This document shows, one piece after another, positions 8,513 through 18,410 of a DNA stretch of 64,000 nucleotides. The translations under genes and the position numbers were made by a program. The notes beneath the pieces were generated by a model. It searched no databases, was not told the origin of the DNA, and saw nothing but the letters and a program-made list of their open reading frames with translations. Positions within the stretch are counted from its first letter, which is position 1, and each line of letters starts with the position of its first letter. This DNA comes from Rouxiella sp. WC2420 (GTDB taxonomy: Bacteria > Pseudomonadota > Gammaproteobacteria > Enterobacterales > Enterobacteriaceae). The stretch covers positions 2,852,001 through 2,916,000 of the forward strand of contig NZ_CP165628.1 in the NCBI RefSeq assembly GCF_041200025.1, read 5' to 3'.

Positions 8513-9661
8513 ATGAAGAAAAGTGCCTGCGCCCTCGCGCTAATGTCACTGATGGCTGTCACCGGGGCCGCCAGGGCCAGCAGTTTTGTCTACGTCTCCA
8601 ACGCGGACAGCGGCACAGTTTCAGGTTATTTGCTGAATAAAGATGCCAAAAAACTCGAGCCGCTGGGAGATTTTCCGGCGGGTGACAAGGTGATGTCATC
8701 AACCGTAGCGAAAGACAAGCAACTGCTTTATGTGTCAGTTCGCAGCAAGCCTTATCACGTGGTGGTGTATAAAATCCAGCCCGACGGCAAGCTGCAAAAG
8801 GTCGGCCAGTCGCCGCTGGAAGAGAGCATGGCCTATCTTTCCACCGATAAGAGCGGGCATTTTCTGCTGAGTGCCTCTTACGGCGGCGATTTATTTACCA
8901 TCAACCGCATTAATGCTCAGGGCCAGGTCGAGACGCCGCCAGTGCAAGTCGTCCACACCGGTAAGCGCGCGCACGCGATACAAACCGATCCGACCAACCG
9001 TTTCCTGTATGTCACCTTGTTAGGCGCGGACCAATTGCTGCAATTCCACTTTGACCCTGCTACAGGCAAGGTGACACCCAACAGTCCGCCGTCGATCAAC
9101 ATTCAGAAAGAGGCCGCAACCGGTCCGCGTCACTTTGTTATTGCCCCGCAACGCGACAGGCAGGGCGACCAAAACATGTACATCCTGACTGAGATGGCGG
9201 GCAATATCACACGGGTGACGCTGGATGCTGAAGGCAAGGCTCACGAGCAGGAATCGGTAAGCTCAGTTTCGCCGCAGGAAGATATGCAGCGCGGAGAGGC
9301 TCGTCCGCTAACCGGAGACGATGATTTGCCGCCTTCGCACAAGCCGCGAATCTGGCAGGCAGATATCCATTTGACTCCTGATGGACGTTTCCTTTATTCC
9401 ACGGAAAGAACCAGCAGCACCCTGTCTTCTTTTTCCGTTAACCCAGACAACGGGCATCTGACTTATTTAAACAGCATTAAAACCGAGGCTCAGCCACGCG
9501 GTTTCGCTATCGATAACAGTGGCCGTTTCCTGATTGAATCCGGCCAAAAGTCGAACCAGCTTTCGCTCTACAGCATCGATCAAACCAGCGGTAAATTAGC
9601 CCTGCTTGGCCGTTATCCGACCGGCAAAGGCGGCAACTGGGTATCAATAGTTGAACAGTAG
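8513..9661 (+). CDS. Exported lactonase-like seven-bladed beta-propeller protein
   Basis: Predicted periplasmic protein of 382 aa in the 3-carboxymuconate cyclase / 6-phosphogluconolactonase (Pgl) beta-propeller family. A Sec signal peptide (MKKSACALALMSLMAV, cleavage near AARAS) precedes repeated blades with motifs such as FVYVSNADSGTVSGY and RFLYVTLLGADQL. ATG 8513 was chosen over the TTG at 8492 because AAGGA lies 8-12 bp upstream and the signal peptide then starts correctly. It lies 76 bp after the MFS gene and overlaps the next start. Periplasmic location next to a sugar dehydrogenase suggests it opens aldonolactones before uptake. Some members of this fold have no enzyme activity, so the role is inferred. 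Confidence 0.75.
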   Translation: MKKSACALALMSLMAVTGAARASSFVYVSNADSGTVSGYLLNKDAKKLEPLGDFPAGDKVMSSTVAKDKQLLYVSVRSKPYHVVVYKIQPDGKLQKVGQSPLEESMAYLSTDKSGHFLLSASYGGDLFTINRINAQGQVETPPVQVVHTGKRAHAIQTDPTNRFLYVTLLGADQLLQFHFDPATGKVTPNSPPSINIQKEAATGPRHFVIAPQRDRQGDQNMYILTEMAGNITRVTLDAEGKAHEQESVSSVSPQEDMQRGEARPLTGDDDLPPSHKPRIWQADIHLTPDGRFLYSTERTSSTLSSFSVNPDNGHLTYLNSIKTEAQPRGFAIDNSGRFLIESGQKSNQLSLYSIDQTSGKLALLGRYPTGKGGNWVSIVEQ

Positions 9662-10398
9662 TGTTTACGGAAAGCTGGACTAACCCAAGGAGAAACATCA
9701 TTAAATTTGCCAATATTACTCTGTCGGCGATTTTGCTCGCGTCAAACGCCCTACCCGCAGCCTTTGCCGCCGAGCCTATCGTGCCGACCAATCTTGAACC
9801 TCATCACCACGTCATACTCGAAAACCAGTATGTCACGGTGATGCGGGTGATGATTCGCCCCGGGGAGTCGACCCTGTTTCACGAGCAGCATCTGGATTAC
9901 GTTAATACTCACGTTGATGGCAGCCCGGTGCAGGCGTCATACCCGAACAAACCTGCCAAAGACTTTGCAATGAAAAGCGGCAACGTAAAATTTGGCGCGC
10001 ATCAGGGGCATTCCGAGGTCGACAAGATAACTAACACCGGTTCCAGCCTCAATATGCAGATTGCCTTTGAGATCAAACAGGCCGGCCCGCCAGGTTTTGG
10101 CACCGCTTCTCGCCCGTCGACTCCCGCCTTTCAGCAGGTGTTGGACAAGAAATCGGTTAACGGCTGGAAAGTGACACTGCAACCCGGTGAAAGCAGCGGC
10201 GTTTATCAGCAGAAAGGGCCGGGTGTCAGGGTGTTCTTTACCGAGGGGCGCGTGTTGGAGGCCATTCCCGGTCGCCCTAATCGCAACAAAGAAATCTGGG
10301 TACATAAGGGTGACGCCGCGCTGACCACCGCCGGACCGGTTGAAATTATCAACGGTGGCGATACGCCGTTGGTTTTCAATGACTATGAACTGAAGTGA
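9661..10398 (+). CDS. Exported cupin-like protein of unknown function
   Basis: Not recognised as a named protein. A signal peptide (hydrophobic core ANITLSAILLASNALPAAFA) is followed by about 200 residues with cupin-like features: two HH-type segments (EPHHHVILENQYVTVMRV and STLFHEQHLDYVN) and a second half with WKVTLQPGES. The start is uncertain. A GTG at 9661 overlaps the previous stop as TAGTG and gives an N-region with PRRNIIK, which looks weakly Tat-like. An AAGGAG at 9687-9692 lies just before ATC/ATT codons at 9697-9702 that would give a cleaner signal peptide through a rare start codon. It probably acts in the periplasm with the lactonase-like protein, for example as a sugar-acid binding or isomerising cupin. 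Confidence 0.65.
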   Translation: MFTESWTNPRRNIIKFANITLSAILLASNALPAAFAAEPIVPTNLEPHHHVILENQYVTVMRVMIRPGESTLFHEQHLDYVNTHVDGSPVQASYPNKPAKDFAMKSGNVKFGAHQGHSEVDKITNTGSSLNMQIAFEIKQAGPPGFGTASRPSTPAFQQVLDKKSVNGWKVTLQPGESSGVYQQKGPGVRVFFTEGRVLEAIPGRPNRNKEIWVHKGDAALTTAGPVEIINGGDTPLVFNDYELK

Positions 10399-10566
10399 GT
10401 ACTGAATTCATAATCAGCATTTTCATAAGATAATCATACCGCAGCGGCTTTGAGCTTCTGCGGGCTATTTGTCGTTAATCATCAGCAGGAAGGCTCGATT
10501 TTCAATACATAACGACCACACATAATAAAAATATAATTTTTGATTTTTTTATACAGGAGCAATGCC

Positions 10567-11970
10567 GTGAGAAGACACTGTTTGTCTCTCGCGATAGGTA
10601 TTCTTTTCGCCAGCGGTTTTAATGCCCAGGCGGCGGACAGCCCGAGTCCGCAGAAACTTATTGCGCAGGGAAAGTATCTCGCTATTGCCGCAGACTGCGG
10701 CGCTTGTCATACACCACCAAATGACGGCGCAGCGATGTCAGGCGGGTATGCGATTCAATCACCGCTGGGTACCATTTATGCCAGCAACATTACGCCATCA
10801 AAAGTGGCGGGGATCGGCAATTATAGCGAGCAGGACTTTGCCCGCGCCGTTCGAGAGGGTATTAACAAGCAGGGGCAATACCTTTACCCCGCCATGCCCT
10901 ACACCTCGTATTCGCGGATTACCGACCAGGACATTCATGCGCTTTACGCCTATTTCATGCACGGCGTAGCCCCGGTAGATAAACCTTCAACGCCGACTCG
11001 GCTTGCTTTCCCGTTCAACATTCGCAGTTCTATGGCGCTGTGGAATACCCTGTTTTCCCGTAATAAACCGTTTGTTCCGGCTGAGGATGTCTCTGCCGAG
11101 GTTAATCGCGGTAATTATCTGGTCAATGCGCTTGAACACTGCGATACCTGCCATACCCCACGTAACGCGTTGATGGGACAGGATGACGGCAAGGCGCTCT
11201 CCGGCGGCGAACTGGGAAGCTGGTACGCCCCCAATATTACGCCCGATAAACACTCGGGTATCGGTAACTGGTCTGCCGTCGAATTGGCGCAGTATCTGAA
11301 AACGGGCCATCTCGCCGGTAAAGCTCAGGCAGCGGGCCCAATGGCTGAAGCCGTCGAACACAGCACCCAACATCTTGACGATAGCGATATTCAGGCGATG
11401 GTCGCGTATCTGCAGCAAATTCCGGCGATAGATACCGGCGCAGAAAAATCCCGCGATAGCTATGGGCAGCCCGCCAACACTGAGCTTGCGCTGCGTGGCA
11501 ACAGCTCGGCTGTCGACCCCGGTTGGCAAATCTACAGCGGCAGCTGTGCGAACTGTCATCAGGCACAGGGGCAAGGCACCGCCTACTACCCTTCGCTGTT
11601 CCATAACTCTGCTACCGGAGCGGATAATCCTGCCAATCTGGTCGCCGCTATCCTTTACGGCGTGCATCGCGATATCAACGGCCAACAGTTGGCAATGCCC
11701 GCTTTTGGCCCAGATGGCAATTACAGTGTGCAACTGAGCGATCGGCAAATTGCCGACGTCAGCAATTATGTGTTGAAAAACTTCGGTAACCCTCAAGTCA
11801 GCGTCACCGCAGATCAGGTTAAAGAAATCCGCAACGGCGGCAAAAAACCACTGCTGGCCAGATTGACCTCGCCAGCGGTGATGTTAACCGGCGGCGTCGT
11901 GTTGATCCTGATAATCATTCTGTTGGCGTTTTTGGTGAATAAAAGAAGGAGGCAACATGTCGGAAAATAA
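10567..11970 (+). CDS. Membrane-anchored triheme cytochrome c subunit of a periplasmic dehydrogenase
   Basis: Electron-transfer subunit (467 aa) that passes electrons from the FAD subunit to ubiquinone. Three CxxCH heme sites are visible: CGACH in the first domain, CDTCH in the second and CANCH in the third. There is an N-terminal signal peptide (HCLSLAIGILFASGFNAQA) and a C-terminal membrane helix (about residues 438-458) followed by KRRR. GTG 10567 was chosen: AGGAG lies 7 bp upstream and it gives a normal signal peptide. The ATG at 10562 is out of frame. The gene overlaps the small-subunit gene by 14 bp. The layout matches gluconate, sorbitol and alcohol dehydrogenase cytochrome subunits of acetic acid bacteria and enterics. 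Confidence 0.88.
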   Translation: MRRHCLSLAIGILFASGFNAQAADSPSPQKLIAQGKYLAIAADCGACHTPPNDGAAMSGGYAIQSPLGTIYASNITPSKVAGIGNYSEQDFARAVREGINKQGQYLYPAMPYTSYSRITDQDIHALYAYFMHGVAPVDKPSTPTRLAFPFNIRSSMALWNTLFSRNKPFVPAEDVSAEVNRGNYLVNALEHCDTCHTPRNALMGQDDGKALSGGELGSWYAPNITPDKHSGIGNWSAVELAQYLKTGHLAGKAQAAGPMAEAVEHSTQHLDDSDIQAMVAYLQQIPAIDTGAEKSRDSYGQPANTELALRGNSSAVDPGWQIYSGSCANCHQAQGQGTAYYPSLFHNSATGADNPANLVAAILYGVHRDINGQQLAMPAFGPDGNYSVQLSDRQIADVSNYVLKNFGNPQVSVTADQVKEIRNGGKKPLLARLTSPAVMLTGGVVLILIIILLAFLVNKRRRQHVGK

Positions 11971-12490
11971 TCATCCCGAATCAGTCACCCGTCGCCGATT
12001 GTTACAGGGGATCGGCGTCTTGTCTTTGAGCGCCCTGACGGCTTCGCTGTTCCCGGCACTTAAAGTGCAGGCGCAGGAAATGAACAGCAGCGGTTTTGCT
12101 CCTATTAGCTCTTTTCTGGTTAGCCGCCCTGCCAACCCATTGCTGAGCCAGCGTTATTACAATGCATTAATCAAAAACTACCCAGATTTTCCAACCCGCC
12201 TCAGTGCGTTAAAAACTTATCTCGACGGCCAGCACTTTGCACACATGGACGACTTTATTGCCGCCATCGATCACGCCGATCCACGCTATACAACGGCCAG
12301 GCTTATCGTTTCAGCCTGGTACACCGGCATCGTGGGCGAGGACAAAAATATTGAGCTTGTCGCCTATGCCGACGCAATGATGTATCTGCCAACTCGCGGC
12401 ATTCTGGTGATCCCGACTTATGGCGGGGGCCCGGACAGCTGGGGACCAAAACCTGTCAATCCACCCGCCGCTGAAGGAGCAAATGTATGA
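11957..12490 (+). CDS. Small (gamma) subunit of membrane-bound FAD sugar dehydrogenase, Tat-exported
   Basis: Small subunit (177 aa) of the sorbitol/fructose/gluconate dehydrogenase type. The Tat signal is clear: TRRRLLQGIGVLSLSALTAS, ending near VQAQ. The mature part contains the LSQRYYNALI and SAWYTGIVG segments of this family. It has no known cofactor; in related enzymes it is needed to fold and export the FAD subunit. It overlaps the cytochrome gene (14 bp) and the FAD-subunit gene (4 bp, ATGA), so translation of all three is probably coupled. Confidence 0.82.
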   Translation: MSENNHPESVTRRRLLQGIGVLSLSALTASLFPALKVQAQEMNSSGFAPISSFLVSRPANPLLSQRYYNALIKNYPDFPTRLSALKTYLDGQHFAHMDDFIAAIDHADPRYTTARLIVSAWYTGIVGEDKNIELVAYADAMMYLPTRGILVIPTYGGGPDSWGPKPVNPPAAEGANV

Positions 12491-14127
12491 CTGATAAAAC
12501 CGTTGATGCCGATGTCATCATTATTGGTTCCGGCGTAATGGGTGGCCTGATTGCGACTCAGCTGGCGAAGGCTGGCAAGTCGGTGATTATCCTCGAGGCC
12601 GGTCCGCGGGTTAAGCGCGCCGAGATCGTCGAGCGTTTTCGAAATTCGCCGGTAAAAGTCTCGCTGACCAATATGAAACTGCAGGGCGCGGGCTCCCCTT
12701 ATCCGGATTTGCCACACGTACCCTCAACCTATGGCAGCTATCTTCAGCAAACCGGACCGGTTAAATACCCTACCAAATACTTGCGCGTGGTCGGGGGAAC
12801 GACTTGGCACTTTGGGTCGGCGCTGTGGCGCATGATCCCCAATGATTTCAAACTGCAAAGCCTGTATGGCCGTGGGCGCGACTGGCCGTTTGGTTATGAA
12901 GAACTTGAACCGTGGTACGGGCGAGCCGAGCATGAACTGGGCGTTTCTGGTGTTGACGGTCAGGACGAGAGCGGTCAGGGCAAACGCCCGTGGCCACCGC
13001 GATCCACGCCATTCCCGATGAAAGGCCTGACTCCCAGCTATCTGTTTACTCGACTGGCCGAGTTGCTACAAAAAGGCGATTTTCACCCGGTCTATGAGCC
13101 CAATGGGCGTGCGACGCGGCCTTATGGCGATCGTCCGGTTTGTGCCGGAAACAACAACTGCAATCCTGTATGCCCGATTGGTGCGAAATATGATGGCACG
13201 GTGCATATCGACCAGGCAGAGCGTCTGGGGGTAAAACTACTTGATAATTCAGTGGTATATAAAATCGAAGCCAATGAAGCGGGTGAAATCAGCGGTGTCT
13301 GGTACAAAAAACCGGATGGCTCCGAGCATCATTTAACCGCCCGCTACTTCGTGCTCGCGGCTTACGGTATTGAATCACCAAAACTGCTGCTGATGTCGAC
13401 TTCGGAAAAATATCCCAACGGCATCGCCAACAGTTCCGATCAAGTGGGGCGCAATCTGATGGGGCATACCGGGATTAGCATGAACGTCATGATGAAGGAG
13501 GATGTCTGGCCGGGTCAGGGGCCGACCGAGCTGCTGGTGTATCTAAACAATCGCGACGGTGAGTTTCGCAAAGATTTTCCGAGTTATAAAACCAAGGTGC
13601 GAAATACCGTACCCACCTCGGATTTTGCTTCGGCGCTGATCGCCAAGGGAATTTTGGGATCGAAACTGGATGAAGAACTGCGTCGCCAGTCGGCTCGTTC
13701 GCTCAATTTTGCCGTTGATTTAGAAACGCTGCCTTTGCCAGAAAATCGTATTGTGCCGAGCAAGACCAAAACTGACGGCATTGGATTGCCAGTGCCTGAA
13801 ATCTATTACAGCGTCACGGATTATTGGCAGGCGGGTAAAGAAGCGGCACTCAAGGATTTCGACAAAATTGCCACCTTGCTGAACGCCGAGGTCCTTAAAA
13901 TTGATACCAGTTATCAGGACAGGCAGCACATTATGGGCACCACCATTATGGGCGATGATGCGACAAACTCCGTCGTGAACAGTGATTGCCAGACCCACGA
14001 TCATCCCAATCTGTTTATTGCCGGGACCTCAGTCATGCCTTCAACCTCTTGTATGAACCCGACGTTAACCGGCGCTGCGCTGAGTTTGCGGTTGGCAGAC
14101 CATATGTTGAAGGTGATGAAGGTTTAA
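12487..14127 (+). CDS. GMC-family FAD subunit of periplasmic sugar/sugar-acid dehydrogenase
   Basis: Catalytic subunit of 546 aa (gluconate 2-dehydrogenase / FAD glucose or fructose dehydrogenase family). The N-terminal dinucleotide-binding motif is VIIIGSGVMGGLIA, with a glutamate ending the second strand (IILEAGPR). The GMC active-site region near the C-terminus has ITGT/AGTSVMPSTSCMNPTLTGAAL-type sequence. A cysteine cluster, C-A-G-N-N-N-C-N-P-V-C-P, resembles the Fe-S ligand region described for FAD-glucose dehydrogenases. It has no signal peptide, so it probably crosses the membrane with the Tat-signal small subunit. Substrate is unknown; the neighbours point to a polyol, aldose or aldonate whose product feeds the lactonase and transporter. 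Confidence 0.88.
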   Translation: MTDKTVDADVIIIGSGVMGGLIATQLAKAGKSVIILEAGPRVKRAEIVERFRNSPVKVSLTNMKLQGAGSPYPDLPHVPSTYGSYLQQTGPVKYPTKYLRVVGGTTWHFGSALWRMIPNDFKLQSLYGRGRDWPFGYEELEPWYGRAEHELGVSGVDGQDESGQGKRPWPPRSTPFPMKGLTPSYLFTRLAELLQKGDFHPVYEPNGRATRPYGDRPVCAGNNNCNPVCPIGAKYDGTVHIDQAERLGVKLLDNSVVYKIEANEAGEISGVWYKKPDGSEHHLTARYFVLAAYGIESPKLLLMSTSEKYPNGIANSSDQVGRNLMGHTGISMNVMMKEDVWPGQGPTELLVYLNNRDGEFRKDFPSYKTKVRNTVPTSDFASALIAKGILGSKLDEELRRQSARSLNFAVDLETLPLPENRIVPSKTKTDGIGLPVPEIYYSVTDYWQAGKEAALKDFDKIATLLNAEVLKIDTSYQDRQHIMGTTIMGDDATNSVVNSDCQTHDHPNLFIAGTSVMPSTSCMNPTLTGAALSLRLADHMLKVMKV

Positions 14128-14200
14128 CAATAAAAGGATTATAGATTGAGGAGTCAGAAACTTTAGCCCTGCTCATCTGAAGATAAAACGCTGATAATCC

Positions 14201-14226
14201 AACGACCTGAGATTCATCAGGTCGTT
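14201..14226. terminator. Hairpin between convergent dehydrogenase and yeaC genes
   Basis: Perfect 10-bp stem AACGACCTGA / TCAGGTCGTT with a 6-base loop. There is no strong T run, but the position between convergent genes fits a bidirectional terminator. Confidence 0.5.
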
Positions 14227-14236
14227 GATAATACTT

Positions 14237-14506
14237 TTACTCTGGCTTGATGCGGATCAGATCATCTTTAAACTGCTGCTTAAGCTCTTGCTTGCTCTTG
14301 GTCACGATTTGCCCGTCGGTGCCTACCGTCATGTGCTGGGCATCGACATTGTGACGCGCCTGATAAAGCATCACCACTTGCAGGCTGTGCTCTTTCTGTT
14401 GTTCGGTGAGACGAACACCGTCAGGCCATTTACCCAGCTCAACCGCCAATGCCAAACGCTGATAAATTTCCGGCGTCATGACGTCAACCAGTTCACGGAT
14501 TTCCAT
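14237..14506 (-). CDS. yeaC: YeaC, conserved DUF1315 protein
   Basis: Small cytoplasmic protein of 89 aa of unknown function, conserved in enterics. The sequence begins MEIRELVDVMTPEIYQRL and has the ELGKWPDGVRLTEQQKE segment that marks the DUF1315 family. Its place beside msrB and gapA is the same as in E. coli, which supports the assignment. A ribosome site (CAGGAGAG) precedes the ATG. Confidence 0.9.
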   Translation of the reverse strand: MEIRELVDVMTPEIYQRLALAVELGKWPDGVRLTEQQKEHSLQVVMLYQARHNVDAQHMTVGTDGQIVTKSKQELKQQFKDDLIRIKPE

Positions 14507-14655
14507 TGCAAACTCTCCTGCCTAACAGAAAATTTAATCAAATTATTCAAGATGGATGAATAATGAGCTGAATCGATTTTGTTAAAATTTATTTAAAAAA
14601 ATAGCTTTCGAATAACTCACCGATTATTTATCCGAAAAGTGATCTTTTAGACTAA

Positions 14656-15069
14656 TCAGCCTGCGATTTTATCGCCGTTTTCGCCATCGATAAAACTCAT
14701 TGATGCCGAATTCACACAGTAACGGTCACCGGTAGGCTCTGGGCCGTCAGGGAAAACGTGGCCAAGATGCGCGTCACAGTTGGCACAGCGGATTTCAACG
14801 CGCTCCATGCCGTGCGTATTATCAGTGAGATAATTGATAGCATCGTGAGTCACCGGCTGGTAGAAGCTCGGCCAGCCGCAGCCGGAATCGTATTTGGTGT
14901 CCGAGAAAAACAGTGGCGTGTTGCAAACCAGGCAATGGTAAATCCCATCGCGCTTGTTGTGCAGCAGTTTGCCGGTGTAAGGACGTTCGGTGCCGCGTTC
15001 TTGCGTCACATACTTTTGAATATCAGTAAGTTGTGGATTTTCGGGTGTATCTTTGAATTCATTGGCCAT
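14656..15069 (-). CDS. msrB: Peptide methionine-R-sulfoxide reductase MsrB
   Basis: Reduces methionine-R-sulfoxide in oxidised proteins, using thioredoxin, in the cytoplasm (137 aa). Zinc ligands are seen as two CxxC pairs (CLVC, residues 46-49, and CANC, 95-98). The catalytic cysteine is in RYCVNSAS (Cys118). The GCGWPSFY and [10 protein letters not shown] motifs are intact. ATG 15069 was chosen over an upstream in-frame codon because it gives the standard N-terminus (MANEFKD). It is divergent from gapA, as in E. coli. Confidence 0.95.
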   Translation of the reverse strand: MANEFKDTPENPQLTDIQKYVTQERGTERPYTGKLLHNKRDGIYHCLVCNTPLFFSDTKYDSGCGWPSFYQPVTHDAINYLTDNTHGMERVEIRCANCDAHLGHVFPDGPEPTGDRYCVNSASMSFIDGENGDKIAG

Positions 15070-15193
15070 AGTTGCCGTTCTCTTCGAGATAATAAAATCA
15101 ACTAAAATAACAGCTAATAATAACAAAAAAGTAACAACGAGTCAGCCGGTTTTGGCTTAAACTCTATGCCATTGGTGCGGGGCTCAGAACATG

Positions 15194-15209
15194 TGTGACT
15201 GTGATCACA
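15194..15209. promoter_or_regulatory. CRP site in the msrB-gapA divergent region
   Basis: TGTGA-CTGTGA-TCACA is a perfect match to the CRP core consensus. It lies about 215 bp upstream of the gapA start. The E. coli gapA gene has a CRP-regulated promoter, so the site fits known control of this gene. The 347 bp between msrB and gapA otherwise hold only promoter sequence. Confidence 0.75.
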
Positions 15210-15404
15210 TATTTGATTGAGGAGAGTTTAAACCTCGCCATTTGGCCCCAATATGCGTAACAGCTGATTTAGAAACGGAACGTACAATAAGCGAGCAATC
15301 GTGGTTGCAATGATTGACCTACGGCAACAATTGACACGATTCCGCTTGACGCTCACCAAGGTTTTTGTAATTTTACAACCAACCTTTTATTCACTGAAAA
15401 ATAG

Positions 15405-16415
<1,011 letters not shown>

Positions 16416-16482
16416 GTTTTTGCCACTACGCTTTCATGGGCAACCTGGAAGTTAACGGCAAGCGCTATGGCGAACTGACAGA

Positions 16483-16511
16483 GGGCGACATTGTGTCGCC
16501 CTTTTCTTTTT
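16483..16511 (+). terminator. gapA intrinsic terminator
   Basis: GGGCGACA / TGTCGCCC stem (8 bp, three-base loop) followed by TTTTCTTTTT. It separates gapA from yeaD. Confidence 0.92.
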
Positions 16512-16572
16512 GGATAAAAATCCGGTCAGTTCCTCCCTGTCTGAGTTCATATACTTTGCATAGGACTTTATA

Positions 16573-17439
16573 ATGACTGAACATCTCTTCTCCCTACCGG
16601 TACTAAAACAACTTTCTCCTGCGGTGAGCCAATGTCAAATGGCAGAGCTGCCAGTGCTGGTTATCACGCATCCGAAAGGACGGGCCGCTATCGCTTTACA
16701 GGGCGCGCATTTGCTGGCATGGCAACCTACGGGGCAAAAACCGGTCATCTGGCTGAGCAGTGAAACTGCTTTCGAACCAGGAACTGCAATTCGCGGCGGA
16801 GTGCCGGTCTGTTGGCCGTGGTTTGGTCCGGCGGGTAAACCATCGCACGGTTTTGCGCGCAATCTGCCTTGGCAGCTCACCGCACAAAGCGAAACTGACG
16901 AGTCGGTCAAACTCACCCTGACTTTGAAAGACAGCGAAGAAACGCGCAAGCACTGGCCACACGCCTTTACTCTGCACGCGCACTTCACTCTGGGTGATCA
17001 ATGCCACATCGAGCTTGAGTCGCACGGTGATTTTGAGACCACCAGCGCGCTGCACGCCTATTTTGAAATCGGCGATATTAGCCATGTGTCTGTTGAAGGT
17101 CTGGGTAAACCTTACATTGATAAAGTGTTGGGCGGGGAAAAAGCGGTGCTGACTGGCGCGTTGACTTTCGATGGCGAAACCGATCGCATCTTTGTCGAGC
17201 CTGAAGCCGAAAGCCTGATCGTTGATCCGGTTTTCAAACGCAAGCTTCGCGTTAAACATCATGGTAATAGCGACGTGGTGAGCTGGAATCCAGGCGCCAA
17301 AAACTCGGCATCAATGAAAGACATGGCAGACGACGGTTACAAAACCATGGTTTGCGTTGAAACAGCCGCGGTTTCACATTCACAGATCAGCACTGAATCG
17401 GCTCCGGCGCGTTTATCGATCACTTTCGAAATCGAGTAG
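16573..17439 (+). CDS. yeaD: Glucose-6-phosphate 1-epimerase (D-hexose-6-phosphate mutarotase) YeaD
   Basis: Galactose-mutarotase-like beta-sandwich enzyme (288 aa) that interconverts alpha and beta anomers of hexose-6-phosphates in the cytoplasm. Family motifs are IRGGVPVCWPWFGPA, with the active-site Arg-Gly-Gly segment, HGFARNLPW with the catalytic His, and the LHAYFEIGDI segment. The position after gapA matches E. coli. It ends 52 bp before its own terminator. Confidence 0.93.
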   Translation: MTEHLFSLPVLKQLSPAVSQCQMAELPVLVITHPKGRAAIALQGAHLLAWQPTGQKPVIWLSSETAFEPGTAIRGGVPVCWPWFGPAGKPSHGFARNLPWQLTAQSETDESVKLTLTLKDSEETRKHWPHAFTLHAHFTLGDQCHIELESHGDFETTSALHAYFEIGDISHVSVEGLGKPYIDKVLGGEKAVLTGALTFDGETDRIFVEPEAESLIVDPVFKRKLRVKHHGNSDVVSWNPGAKNSASMKDMADDGYKTMVCVETAAVSHSQISTESAPARLSITFEIE

Positions 17440-17490
17440 CCCTGTTAATCAATCATTGATCAACCAATCGCTTTCGCAGACGAAAATATT

Positions 17491-17520
17491 AAAGGGACGG
17501 CCTAGGCTGTCCCTTTATTT
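17491..17520 (+). terminator. yeaD terminator
   Basis: AAAGGGAC / GTCCCTTT stem with a 10-base loop and a following ATTTTGATT tract. It lies between convergent yeaD and yeaE and may work in both directions. Confidence 0.8.
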
Positions 17521-17555
17521 TGATTCAAACTAGATGCAGCGAATAAGCGTTTTGA

Positions 17556-18410
17556 TCAAACGATGTCGAGGGATGTTTTATGACTAGGCGGCGGAAATGC
17601 ATGATCGATAAGCGCAATTTCTTCTGGCGTCAATTTCAGGGTTAATGCTGCGGCGTTGTCGTTGATATGATCAGGCTGAACGGCTTTCGGAATGGCAATC
17701 ACATTGTCCCAACGTGTTACCCAAGCCAGGGCAATTTGCGCACTGCTAACCCCTCTGGCCCGAGCCAGTTGCTGCATGACCGGATGATTAAGCACTTCCT
17801 GGCGCAGTTTACCGGCCTGCGCGAGTGGACAATAAGCCATAATCGGCATTTCATGCTCACGACACCAAGGCAGCAAATCATATTCAATACCCCGCGACGC
17901 GGCATGGTAAAGCACCTGATTTGTCAGGCAGGCATCACCGCCCTGAGTTTGCCAAAGTTGCTCAAGATCGACAGTATCCAGATTCGATACCCCCCAGCGA
18001 CGAATTTTACCGGCTTGCTGTAAAGACTCCATGGCGCGCACTGTTTCTTCTAAAGGTATCGATCCACGCCAGTGCAATAAATAGAGGTCGAGACTGTCCG
18101 TTTTTAAACGCTGCAAACTTTGTTCACAGGCCTTGATGGCGCGATCGCCACCGGCGTTTTGCGGATAGACTTTCGAGACCAGATAGACCTCGTCTCGACG
18201 CCCTGCAATCGCTTCGCCAACTACGCGCTCTGCCCCACCGTCTGCGTACATCTCGGCGGTATCAATCAGCGTTAAACCCAGGTCAATTCCCTGTTGCAAT
18301 GCTTTGACTTCCGAACGAAATTCAGACTCTCGCTCGCCCATAAACCAGGTACCCTGTCCGACTGCGGGAACCCGAGTTCCATCTGGAAACTGTACGGTTT
18401 TCGCGTTCAT
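17556..18410 (-). CDS. yeaE: Aldo/keto reductase YeaE (methylglyoxal reductase)
   Basis: NADPH-dependent reductase of 284 aa with the AKR TIM barrel. E. coli YeaE reduces methylglyoxal and other aldehydes. The family signatures are present: DTAEMYADGGAE with the catalytic Asp and Tyr, the Lys in LVSKVYP, LYLLHWRGSIP with the catalytic His, and the NADP-binding AIPKAVQPDHI. Order and orientation between yeaD and mipA match E. coli. Confidence 0.93.
   Translation of the reverse strand: MNAKTVQFPDGTRVPAVGQGTWFMGERESEFRSEVKALQQGIDLGLTLIDTAEMYADGGAERVVGEAIAGRRDEVYLVSKVYPQNAGGDRAIKACEQSLQRLKTDSLDLYLLHWRGSIPLEETVRAMESLQQAGKIRRWGVSNLDTVDLEQLWQTQGGDACLTNQVLYHAASRGIEYDLLPWCREHEMPIMAYCPLAQAGKLRQEVLNHPVMQQLARARGVSSAQIALAWVTRWDNVIAIPKAVQPDHINDNAAALTLKLTPEEIALIDHAFPPPSHKTSLDIV

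Noticed and set aside
10987..11796. Antisense open frame of 269 codons within the cytochrome c gene
   Set aside because: The sense strand has three heme motifs and a signal peptide; the antisense frame has none of these features.
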